Shown piece by piece: positions 16,015 to 23,924 of a stretch of 51,917 nt of DNA. The notes under the pieces were generated by a model. The model did no database searches and was not told the DNA's origin. It was given only the letters and a program-made list of their open reading frames with translations. The translations under genes were made by a program, and so were the position numbers. Numbering within the stretch: the first letter of the stretch is position 1; every line of letters begins with the position of its first letter. This stretch comes from an uncultured Saprospiraceae bacterium (lineage in GTDB: Bacteria; Bacteroidota; Bacteroidia; Chitinophagales; Saprospiraceae). The stretch spans positions 1 through 51,917 of the forward strand of contig CAJQRD010000063.1 in assembly GCA_905480605.1 (NCBI GenBank), in the 5' to 3' direction.

Positions 16015-16716
16015 TTAAAATGTGGCAGTCATTCTATATTGATATTCCAAACTTGTATCATCAACTTCTACAGATGTAAATCCTGCGGTATAAAGTTGTT
16101 CTTCAATGATATCTAAATATACACGTTCGTTATAAGAAGGAGCTTCAACAAACTCAGGAATTCTTTTGGTTTTAAAATCAACGATAATTATACTGCCTCC
16201 ATCTTTTAATTTTGATTTCAAATCTTTGAAATAATTAATTCTATTTTGAATGTATGAAATGGTATTGACTATCAATGCTATATCAACTTCCTTCTCAGAT
16301 ATTTTTGGATCATTCGGGTTTGCCAATCTTACCTCCAACCTAGCTTGGTGACTTTCTGAAAGATTAGATTTTAATTGATTTAAAGTTGTAATTGCTTCTT
16401 TGTCTACATCAATAGCTATAACTTTTTCAGCAGAAGTTTGACCTATCAATTTAAATGCAAAATAACCTAAGGCACCAGATCCAATATCTGCTATTGTCTT
16501 TCCAGTTAGTTCGCCCATTTGATTTATTATAAATTGAGGCTTTTGCCAATCACTTCTTTCATCACCATAAAGCTTTTCCTTTGGTTTTGAATCAATCACA
16601 TCTTCTGCTATTTGTGGTAATACTACAGCTTGTCTTTCAAATTGAGGTGTATCTTTACAGGATTGAAGTATGAATACAAAGCCAATAAAAATTAGTATCA
16701 ATAAATATTTAGACAT
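16015..16716 (-). CDS. Class I SAM-dependent methyltransferase, predicted lipoprotein
   Basis: I place the start at the ATG 16714-16716, because the protein then opens with a clean lipoprotein signal (MSKYLLILIF, then ILQSC with the lipobox Cys at 20) and no longer overlaps dacB. An upstream in-frame ATG (16806) would add 30 residues of unlikely character. The mature part carries methyltransferase motif I (IADIGSGALGYF, 75-86), an acidic residue after the second strand (AIDVD), and LKDGGSIIIVDFK late in the fold. So a SAM-binding fold appears to be anchored outside the cytoplasm. The substrate is unknown. It is the last gene of the minus-strand run after rimK, an aspartoacylase-family gene and dacB. 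An unusual location for a SAM enzyme is inferred; this subgroup of lipoprotein-like methyltransferases is otherwise uncharacterised as far as I know. Confidence 0.8.
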   Translation of the reverse strand: MSKYLLILIFIGFVFILQSCKDTPQFERQAVVLPQIAEDVIDSKPKEKLYGDERSDWQKPQFIINQMGELTGKTIADIGSGALGYFAFKLIGQTSAEKVIAIDVDKEAITTLNQLKSNLSESHQARLEVRLANPNDPKISEKEVDIALIVNTISYIQNRINYFKDLKSKLKDGGSIIIVDFKTKRIPEFVEAPSYNERVYLDIIEEQLYTAGFTSVEVDDTSLEYQYRMTATF

Positions 16717-16783
16717 AAATAGTTTGGTATTTAGGCTGAAAGGTATTAAAAAACAATGGTTCTTAGATAATTTGAAATGAATT

Positions 16784-18238
16784 TTATAAATGTAAATATA
16801 TTTCATTTAGTATTTGTTCCATCTGGATTCTCATAGATCTACCTTTTGTTTGAAAACCATTGACCATAAATGCAAACGAATACCAATTGTTATTTTTGGA
16901 TTTGATGTATCCAGAGTAGCTTTGAACACCTTCCATACTTCCACTTTTTAACCAAATATTTCCTTTTGCTTTTGATGATCTAAACATATGACTTACAGTT
17001 CCTTCGTACGACCCTCGTGGAATAAACTTAACCGCAGTTTCTATTTTTACATCTTTGCCAAATTGATAAAGGAACTTTGACATAGCGTGACTGCTGATAT
17101 TATTTCTCGCAGATAAACCACTGCCATCATGTATAATATATTCTGAGGAATGGACCTTGTACCTTCTAAGTTGTTTCTTTAATTCAGCAATTCCATTCTG
17201 ACCACTTCCTTGTCCTCTTTTTTTATAACCTATCATTTTTAAAAGAGCTTCGGCATACAAATTTTGACTGTCAAAATTTGCGCGCCTTACAATATCTTGT
17301 AGGAGTGGGGATTCTACTTTTGAAAGTTCTTTCATGTTTACTTTTCCAGGTTTCTGCATAACCTGAATTTCTTGAATCTGAATATTCCTTTCGGATAAAA
17401 ACTCTTTTAATTTTTGACCAAAAAACAAAGGAGGATTAGGTATTGACCCCTTAATAGTAAAGTGTCCTTTTCCTTGGGGTATTGTTCCAACAACTCTTTT
17501 GTTATAGTTATATGGTCCTCCAAAAATATAAGCCTGATCTCCTGTGTGGCTGCTGTCTATTTGTAATTCATTGGATATCTTTAAGTTGTTAACTGATGGA
17601 TTTATACTCTTCAAAGATGGTGTTTTCCCAAGCTTATCGTTATTGTTAAATGCAAGAAAATAAAGGTTCTCATTTATATTCAAACCCCAAGCACCTGTTG
17701 CATAATAATTGCCTAAGTCATTCCATTGCCAACTAGGAGCAATTGGATAACTGTCAAAAATAGATTCATCAACAATTATATTACCATCAATACAATTAAT
17801 ACCTTTGTCTAAAATTGCATTTGTAAACTGAAGCATGACATCATCATAAGAAAGGGTGTTTTTAATACGATTGCTTCCTAAAGTAGGATCGCCGCCACCT
17901 TTTATAATAATGTCACCTATTAAGGTACCGTCAGCTAATATTTTGCCAGAGTATCCAAGTATAGTCTCAAATGTAAAATTTGGTTTTAATACTTTTAAAC
18001 TGGTTAATGTAGTGAATAGTTTTAATGACGAAGCAGGTACTAGGTTTTTTCTTGATCTATGTTGAAATACTTCTTTGCCATTCTTTAAATCTATAATAGA
18101 TAAAGACACATTTGCAGATCTGAAATCTCCCTTACTAAATTTTAATGATATATCTTGATTGATACTTTTTAAATCTTGAGAAAATAATTGAAAACTCAAG
18201 ATGCAGATTATTAATATATTAAAGTACTTCACTCTCAT
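16784..18238 (-). CDS. dacB: D-alanyl-D-alanine carboxypeptidase/endopeptidase, PBP4 type
   Basis: This class C low-molecular-weight penicillin-binding protein trims or cleaves peptide cross-links in the periplasmic peptidoglycan. The 484 residues start with a signal peptide (MRVKYFNILIICILSFQLFSQ). The three active-site motifs are present: SSLK at 70-73 with the nucleophile Ser70, SQN at 324-326 in DSQNLYAEAL, and KSG at 431-433. The DGSGLS block at 371-376 is also typical. The start overlaps the upstream aspartoacylase-family gene by 20 bases, which indicates translational coupling. The methyltransferase lipoprotein follows 67 bases downstream. Confidence 0.95.
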   Translation of the reverse strand: MRVKYFNILIICILSFQLFSQDLKSINQDISLKFSKGDFRSANVSLSIIDLKNGKEVFQHRSRKNLVPASSLKLFTTLTSLKVLKPNFTFETILGYSGKILADGTLIGDIIIKGGGDPTLGSNRIKNTLSYDDVMLQFTNAILDKGINCIDGNIIVDESIFDSYPIAPSWQWNDLGNYYATGAWGLNINENLYFLAFNNNDKLGKTPSLKSINPSVNNLKISNELQIDSSHTGDQAYIFGGPYNYNKRVVGTIPQGKGHFTIKGSIPNPPLFFGQKLKEFLSERNIQIQEIQVMQKPGKVNMKELSKVESPLLQDIVRRANFDSQNLYAEALLKMIGYKKRGQGSGQNGIAELKKQLRRYKVHSSEYIIHDGSGLSARNNISSHAMSKFLYQFGKDVKIETAVKFIPRGSYEGTVSHMFRSSKAKGNIWLKSGSMEGVQSYSGYIKSKNNNWYSFAFMVNGFQTKGRSMRIQMEQILNEIYLHL

Positions 18239-19205
18239 AACCTATATGAAATAGTGCATCACCATGATTTACGACAGATGCATTGTTGTGACCAATAATA
18301 TACCCATTTCTATGACAAATAACACTAATTGATTTTAATCCATATGGGTCATTGATAGTTCCAATTTTTTCACCTTTCTTGACTTTCATACCAGAACAAT
18401 GAGTCCAGATGAAAATGCCAGAATGTCCAGCACGCAGCCAAGATGTCTTTCTTATTAATACTTTTTCTTCGTGTTCTTTCGTTTGTTTAAAATTCGCTGG
18501 CATTATTCCTAAGTAAGAAAGGCAATTGAGAAGTCCCTGTAATCCGCGGTCTATTGCCAATTGGCTCAATCTAACAGATTCTCCTCCTTCATAAATTATA
18601 GTTGTGGCCCCAAAATCTTGTGCTATGCGTCTCAACGATTTAGGAATAGTTCCTGCGTGAATTATCATTGGAGAATCAAATGCTTTTGCCAGTTCCATGG
18701 CTTCATAATCCAACTTGCTAACTCTAATCTGTGGGTAATTAAATCTTGAATCTCCACCTGTATGAAAATCAAATATATAATCTATATTCGGTAGAATAAA
18801 TTTAGTAAGAGTTCTCGCAATTCTAGATGCCAAGGATCCATTCATAGTACCAGGGAAACTTCTGTTGACATCTTTACCATCGGGTACATACCTATTGAAA
18901 TTAATAAAACCAAATACATTTAATAAGGGAATAACTATAATTGACCCAGCTTGCATACTTCCTAGAGAGTTCCCATGTAAAAAACGACGCACTATTTCTA
19001 TACCATTAATTTCATCTCCATGTACTCCAGCAAGTATCAAAACAGAAGGTCCTTCAATTTTGCTTCTAAATACATGTGCATCGATTGAAATTTCTGTATC
19101 TGATGGCAATCGGCCTACGGTTAATCTGACAACACCATTTTGCCCAACTTTAAATACCTGACCATCAATTTCAATGTCTTTGCTCATTTTAGTTTTATTT
19201 GGCAT
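18219..19205 (-). CDS. Succinylglutamate desuccinylase/aspartoacylase family protein
   Basis: This is a zinc-dependent M14-like hydrolase of the AstE/AspA family, which cleaves N-acyl amino acids or related amide bonds. Metal ligands are visible as HGDE (His62, Glu65) and FDFHTGG (His148). The substrate-binding DVNRSFPG is at 112-119, and YEGGE at 205-209 offers the likely catalytic Glu206. The C-terminal part (LRAGHSGIF, VKKGEKIGTI, HNNASVVNHGDALFHI) is a beta-barrel seen in many family members. The start at 19205 overlaps the rimK stop by 11 bases; the second Met (19187) would remove the overlap and is equally possible. Its tight coupling to a RimK-type ligase suggests it may act on a glutamylated or similar product (inference). 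No signal peptide, so cytoplasmic. Confidence 0.85.
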   Translation of the reverse strand: MPNKTKMSKDIEIDGQVFKVGQNGVVRLTVGRLPSDTEISIDAHVFRSKIEGPSVLILAGVHGDEINGIEIVRRFLHGNSLGSMQAGSIIVIPLLNVFGFINFNRYVPDGKDVNRSFPGTMNGSLASRIARTLTKFILPNIDYIFDFHTGGDSRFNYPQIRVSKLDYEAMELAKAFDSPMIIHAGTIPKSLRRIAQDFGATTIIYEGGESVRLSQLAIDRGLQGLLNCLSYLGIMPANFKQTKEHEEKVLIRKTSWLRAGHSGIFIWTHCSGMKVKKGEKIGTINDPYGLKSISVICHRNGYIIGHNNASVVNHGDALFHIGYESEVL

Positions 19206-20070
19206 TCAACTCTACGAAATTAATAATTTGCCCGGCAATATCTGTATTTGTTGTGCTTTCAATTCCTTCTAAGCCTGGCGAAGCATTTACTTCTAGAATT
19301 AGTGGTCCACGGGTTGATCTCAACATATCAACCCCAGCAACTTTTAATCCTAAAACATCCGCTGCTTTTATGGCTACTTTCTTTTCTTCTTCGGATATTG
19401 TAATTTGACTAGATGTGCCTCCTCTATGAAGGTTTGATCTGAATTCTCCAGGTAAAGCTTGTCTTTTCATAGATCCAACAACTTGACCATCTACAATAAA
19501 TATTCTAATGTCAGATCCATTTGATTCTTCAATGAATTCTTGCATCATGGATTTTTGTTCTGCTCTGTTAAATCTACCTAAAATTTTTTCTGCTTGAATC
19601 TTATTGTCTGCCAATACGACACCAATACCATGTGTACCATTTATCAACTTAACTACAGTTTTTTCTCCAGGAATTTCATCTAATAGACTTTTGTATAAAT
19701 AGCTGTTATTTGAGACTATTGTTTTTGGCAATTTCATTCCATTAGAAGCTATTATTTGTGAACAGCTTAATTTGTCTCTCGCCTTAATTAGTGCATCTGA
19801 TGATAATGAACTAAAAACGCCCATTCTTTCAAACTGTCGAATAACTGCAGAACCATAACTTGTCCATGATGTACCAATTCTTGGTATGATAGCGTCTACA
19901 TCTTCTAATAGTTGTCCATGATATGAAATACTTAGTTTCCCATCTTCTATAATAAGGTCACAATTTATATAGTCAATAATTCTGGCATAATGTTGTTTTG
20001 ATCTTGCTGCTTTGGCTAAACTTTGGGTGGAATACAGACCTGGGTTTCTTGAAAGTATTGCGATATTCAT
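19195..20070 (-). CDS. rimK: RimK-type alpha-L-glutamate ligase (ATP-grasp)
   Basis: RimK enzymes add glutamate to the C-terminus of ribosomal protein S6 or ligate related amino acids using ATP. The 291 residues fit the family. Seen: the N-terminal MNIAILSRNPGLYST, the preATP-grasp PRIGTSWTSYG, the ATP-grasp segments KLINGTHGIGV and QEFIEESNGSDIRIFIVDG (near 155-190), RSNLHRGGTSS, and the Mg-binding EVNASPGLEGIE near the C-terminus. The order rimK then aspartoacylase family is also seen in other bacteria, as far as I recall, and suggests a ligase/hydrolase pair. The actual acceptor cannot be read from sequence. It begins the minus-strand operon; the 203-base gap to the divergent transporter should hold its promoter, which I could not identify. 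Confidence 0.9.
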   Translation of the reverse strand: MNIAILSRNPGLYSTQSLAKAARSKQHYARIIDYINCDLIIEDGKLSISYHGQLLEDVDAIIPRIGTSWTSYGSAVIRQFERMGVFSSLSSDALIKARDKLSCSQIIASNGMKLPKTIVSNNSYLYKSLLDEIPGEKTVVKLINGTHGIGVVLADNKIQAEKILGRFNRAEQKSMMQEFIEESNGSDIRIFIVDGQVVGSMKRQALPGEFRSNLHRGGTSSQITISEEEKKVAIKAADVLGLKVAGVDMLRSTRGPLILEVNASPGLEGIESTTNTDIAGQIINFVELNAK

Positions 20071-20236
20071 TTGTATTTGTTTAAAGTCTTTCCTTTTTGA
20101 CGTTCATTATTATTAAAATTCATTTTATGCCTGATTAATTTATATGATGATTTGAAAGTTATGGACATGTAAGTAATAAAATTTATGATTCTAAATCACT
20201 TCAATATATAAATACTATCTTAAAGCCTTATAATTT

Positions 20237-20244
20237 TACTTTTG
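20237..20244 (+). promoter_or_regulatory. Candidate -7 box for the UMF1 transporter
   Basis: TACTTTTG fits TAnnTTTG 29 bases before the ATG at 20274. No convincing -33 TTTG is visible. Confidence 0.35.
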
Positions 20245-20273
20245 AAATTTTCAATGGTATTTAAATAGAATAT

Positions 20274-21545
20274 ATGGGCATTGTTAAAAATGATAAGAAA
20301 ATTATCAATGGTTGGGCCTTTTTTGATTGGGCAAACTCTGCTTTTACCCTTGTTATTTCTACTGCTGTTTTCCCACCATATTTTGCTGCTAACGCTCCTG
20401 ATTTGGTACCAGTATTTGGCAGTAACATTGATAGTAATTCAGTCTTCTCTTATTCTATAACTTTTGCTTATATATTAATTGCTTTGATGACACCAATGTT
20501 ATCTGGTATCGCAGATTTTAGCGGAAGGCGAAAGATGTTTTTAAGATTCTTTACACTTTTAGGTTCACTGAGTTGTATTGCTCTTTTCTTTTTTGAACCA
20601 AGTACGCATCTCTTTACCTTATTATTGTTTTATGTTTTAGGAACGATTGGATTTGGAGGAGGTATAGTGTTCTACAATGCCTATTTACCAGAAATTTGTA
20701 CTGAAGACCAGTATGACGCAGTAAGTGCAAAAGGATATGCATATGGTTATATTGGTTCTGTGTTTTTATTGTTGATCATCTTACTGATGATAACTTTTAA
20801 TACAAGTTTAGGTATCTCAGAAATATTAGCTGTTAAATTGGGTTTCATTCTTGTAGGTATTTGGTGGTTGGTTTTTTCGCAAATTACCTTTAAAAGATTG
20901 CCAGACGATAAGACAACTCCATTTAAAATGTCATTCCTGAAAAAAGGTTTTGATGAAGTTAAGATTGTTGGAAAACAAACATTGGCTGAACCCAACACAG
21001 TTTTGTTTTTGTCCTCTTATTTCTTCTTTATAGCTGGTGTCAATGTTGTTATCTTATTGGCATCTATATTTGCGAAAGATGAATTAGGGTTTGAAAGTTC
21101 TCAATTGATTTTGCTGATTCTTCTCCTGCAGTTTTTGGCAGCTGTTGGTGCATATTTGTTTGCCTATATCTCTGATAAAATAGGAAACAAAAAATCTTTG
21201 ATGATTCAAATAATGATTTGGATTGGCATTTGCATAGCTGCGTATTTTACCAATAGTGTAATGAGTTTTTATATTGTCTCTGTTTTTGTAGGTTTGGTTT
21301 TTGGAGGGATTCAATCATTGTCAAGATCCACTTACTCTAAATTAATAACGGATGATATGATACCGTTAACCTCTTACTTTAGCTTTTATGACGTACTGAC
21401 AAAATTGGCAGTAGTACTTGGTACATTTACCTTTGGTTTTGTCAATCAATTGACTGGAAATATGCGTTATTCTGTTTTAGCACTCACTGTCTTTTTTATC
21501 TTGGGTGCAATATTCCTTCATCGAGTTAAGATTGAAAAGGTATAG
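20274..21545 (+). CDS. MFS transporter, UMF1/Atg22-like family
   Basis: This is a 423-residue polytopic inner-membrane protein with about 12 hydrophobic segments. The N-terminal GWAFFDWANSAF (13-24) is the hallmark of the UMF1 family, which is related to the yeast vacuolar effluxer Atg22. Other supporting stretches are the FSGRRKMFLRFF loop after the second or third helix, GGGIVFYNAYLPEI, and GGIQSLSRSTYSKLI in the C-terminal half. The family is thought to export small metabolites such as amino acids, but the substrate here is unknown. It is transcribed alone, divergent from rimK and convergent with the beta-helix lipoprotein. The short gap to that gene shows no strong terminator. Confidence 0.88.
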   Translation: MGIVKNDKKIINGWAFFDWANSAFTLVISTAVFPPYFAANAPDLVPVFGSNIDSNSVFSYSITFAYILIALMTPMLSGIADFSGRRKMFLRFFTLLGSLSCIALFFFEPSTHLFTLLLFYVLGTIGFGGGIVFYNAYLPEICTEDQYDAVSAKGYAYGYIGSVFLLLIILLMITFNTSLGISEILAVKLGFILVGIWWLVFSQITFKRLPDDKTTPFKMSFLKKGFDEVKIVGKQTLAEPNTVLFLSSYFFFIAGVNVVILLASIFAKDELGFESSQLILLILLLQFLAAVGAYLFAYISDKIGNKKSLMIQIMIWIGICIAAYFTNSVMSFYIVSVFVGLVFGGIQSLSRSTYSKLITDDMIPLTSYFSFYDVLTKLAVVLGTFTFGFVNQLTGNMRYSVLALTVFFILGAIFLHRVKIEKV

Positions 21546-21592
21546 ATTATGTAGGCTTATTACTTATAAATTATAAAAGGGATTTTTTTAAT

Positions 21593-23074
21593 CTATTCAA
21601 ATTCATAACATCCAATATCTGGTGTATTTTGATCTCTCATAACACCTAAAATGTCATCAGTTACAAATTGTATTGGAAGTGCTTGTCCAAGTGCTACACT
21701 CATTGTATCCAAAGAATAAATATTCTCATCTAGGTTGAGGAATAGTGTATCATTTCGAGTTACATTTAAACAGTTCTCACAATTGTTGAAAAAATTAGGA
21801 AATTGTTCTGGATCAATAAGTTCATCAACAGTAACTATACAATTTTTAAAACTATAATTAAAAAATGAAGGATCAGAACCATCGGTTGCATCGAACAATG
21901 AAATTTCATCTTGGTCATTTCCTGTAAATATACAGTTGGTGAAACTTGCGGAGAGCGGAAGTACTTTGTTCACCATACAATTTTCATCGTAACATTTTAA
22001 ATTATTGGCAGTTAATGCTGGATCTTGGTTGTTGTAATTGGCAAATGTACAATAGTTAAAGGCATAACTACCTCCAAAATTTAAACTCAAACCTGCTCCT
22101 CCGTTTTGATAAAACAAGGAGTTTTCAGCATATATATTGGCTTGTGATGCAGTTAACCCACTGCCAGAGGTAAAAGCAAATGTTGATGATATGATTCTCG
22201 CTGTTGCTGCTGAATCCACCGATAAACCAACAATCGAATTCTCAACAGTTGTATGAATTAATTCGTTTCCTGTTGAACCTTGACTTAATATTATACCAGT
22301 CCACTGACCTTGTACTTCATCAAATTCTTCTTCTAATCTATCTGTTTTGAATATTACAGGTTCTTCTAATGTCCCTCTAGATTTGAGTGTCCCGTTTTCT
22401 AGAAAAACAAACAAACCATCGTTAAATACACCCAATTCATTGATAGCTACACCTCCGTGAACATAGATTTCAGTTCCAGGTGGTACTACCAATTCACAAC
22501 TGTCCACTACCAATACACCATAGAGAACATAAGGTTTGGGGTCATCCCATGTTACTGTATTAAAATCGCAACTGAGTAAGCTGACCCTACCTGCACTTTC
22601 CCTATTGGGTATATAATTGGCATTTTGCCCCCAAGCTTCAAGTAAAACCTTGTAATTTGAATTGTTAACAGAGATGTTAATGTTTTCTTCAATGAAAAAA
22701 GGACTTATGCTCAATGGATTATCAGGGTCAATTGTGACCTCAACAAATACATAAATACTGTCTGTTGGCTCGATTCTAACGTCCTCAACCTCATTCAAGT
22801 TAATACCATCAACATTGATTCTGAATAAACTACTGTTGGTTTTTTCTAAACCAATTGAGTTTATAATCACCGTTTCGTCCAAATCATTGTATATTTTGAA
22901 ATACCTTGTTGCAGACCCAGCCTGGGTAAATACGGTATCAAACCTTAAGGTATCCAGAGAAAAAAGAAGTGGAATCTCAGAGTCAGTGGCAATGATTTCT
23001 TCTTGACAAGACTCCATAAGTATAAGGAAGCCTGAGAAAAAGATTATAATTAGTAAGAAGGATTTGTTAGCCAT
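21593..23074 (-). CDS. Lipoprotein with right-handed beta-helix repeats
   Basis: The 493 residues start with a lipoprotein signal (MANKSFLLIIIFF, then LMESCQ with Cys23). Residues about 40-150 look like a beta-sandwich (FDTVFTQAGSATRYFKIYND, IEPTDSIYVFVEVTID), a region common in bacteroidete surface lipoproteins. From about 170 on there are repeated short beta-strand turns with Asn and Gly (for example NIYAENSLFYQNGGAGL, SYAFNYCTFANYN, SASFTNCIFTGND), as in parallel beta-helix proteins. The C-terminal PDIGCYEFE ending is typical of this uncharacterised family. It probably sits on the outer membrane. No catalytic residues can be assigned; many beta-helix proteins bind or cleave polysaccharide, but that is only an analogy. 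Transcription is monocistronic and convergent with the UMF1 gene. Confidence 0.8.
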   Translation of the reverse strand: MANKSFLLIIIFFSGFLILMESCQEEIIATDSEIPLLFSLDTLRFDTVFTQAGSATRYFKIYNDLDETVIINSIGLEKTNSSLFRINVDGINLNEVEDVRIEPTDSIYVFVEVTIDPDNPLSISPFFIEENINISVNNSNYKVLLEAWGQNANYIPNRESAGRVSLLSCDFNTVTWDDPKPYVLYGVLVVDSCELVVPPGTEIYVHGGVAINELGVFNDGLFVFLENGTLKSRGTLEEPVIFKTDRLEEEFDEVQGQWTGIILSQGSTGNELIHTTVENSIVGLSVDSAATARIISSTFAFTSGSGLTASQANIYAENSLFYQNGGAGLSLNFGGSYAFNYCTFANYNNQDPALTANNLKCYDENCMVNKVLPLSASFTNCIFTGNDQDEISLFDATDGSDPSFFNYSFKNCIVTVDELIDPEQFPNFFNNCENCLNVTRNDTLFLNLDENIYSLDTMSVALGQALPIQFVTDDILGVMRDQNTPDIGCYEFE

Positions 23075-23177
23075 TTTTGTCTTAATATTCTAGATTATTT
23101 AATACAAACGTTATGATTTGATTTGTATTGAATAAAAAGTCGTAAAAATAGCGCTTTATAGAGATTAATGTCATTTA

Positions 23178-23207
23178 TTGTCATTTAATCACAGACTAAT
23201 AGTTTAG
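23178..23207 (+). promoter_or_regulatory. Candidate promoter for the glycosyltransferase cluster
   Basis: TTG at 23178-23180 and TAGTTTAG at 23200-23207 are separated by 19 bases. The second element has one mismatch to TAnnTTTG. It lies 31 bases before the GTG start. Confidence 0.4.
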
Positions 23208-23237
23208 ATTTACACTCTAAAATTAACATTTACCTAC

Positions 23238-23918
23238 GTGATAGTTGACGTTATTATTCCTGTATACAATGAAGAGGAATCCATTCCCAAAGTAATTGCT
23301 GAAATTCCTAGAACATTAGTCAGAAATATTATTGTATGCAACAATAACAGTACCGATAAAACTAAAGAAGTTTCTCAAAATGCTGGTGCTATAGTTTTAG
23401 ATGAAAACAGACAAGGCTATGGAAGTGCTTGTCTCAAAGGCTTGTCATACATATCAAAACTTGAGGATAAACCAGATATTGTTGTCTTTTTAGATGGTGA
23501 TTATTCTGATTTTCCTGAGCAAATGACTGAATTGATAGCTCCAATTTCAAATGGTTACGATTTGGTTATTGGTTCTAGAGCCTTAGGGGATTTGGAAAAG
23601 GGATCCATGCAACCGCAACAAATATTTGGAAATTGGTTGGCAACAAGCCTGATAAAACTGATATATAAGTATGAGTTTACAGATCTTGGTCCATTTAGAG
23701 CAGTCCGATACGACAAATTATTAGAAATTGATATGCAAGATCAAGATTTTGGATGGACAGTTGAAATGCAAGTTAAAGCTGCTAAAATGAAATTAAAATG
23801 CAAAGAGGTACCTGTGATGTACAGGAAAAGAATCGGGGTTTCAAAGGTGTCTGGAACAATTAAGGGAACCATTTTAGCGGGGCACAAAATTTTGTGGACC
23901 ATATTTAAATTGATATAA
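23238..23918 (+). CDS. Family 2 glycosyltransferase, polyprenyl-phosphate sugar synthase-like
   Basis: The protein has 226 residues and starts with GTG at 23238; no ATG is available upstream in frame and the GT-A fold begins at once (VDVIIPVYNEEESIP). NNNSTDKT at about 35-42, RQGYGSACLKGL and FLDGDYSD (the DxD-like metal site near 92) are typical of DPG/DPM-type GT2 enzymes. GNWLATSLIKLIYKYEFTDLGPFRAVR is characteristic of the bacteroidete branch. Such enzymes load a sugar from a nucleotide donor onto a polyprenyl phosphate or act directly in glycan assembly. There is no membrane anchor. Six bases separate it from the next glycosyltransferase gene, so they form an operon. Confidence 0.88.
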   Translation: MIVDVIIPVYNEEESIPKVIAEIPRTLVRNIIVCNNNSTDKTKEVSQNAGAIVLDENRQGYGSACLKGLSYISKLEDKPDIVVFLDGDYSDFPEQMTELIAPISNGYDLVIGSRALGDLEKGSMQPQQIFGNWLATSLIKLIYKYEFTDLGPFRAVRYDKLLEIDMQDQDFGWTVEMQVKAAKMKLKCKEVPVMYRKRIGVSKVSGTIKGTILAGHKILWTIFKLI

Positions 23919-23924
23919 TAGTAT

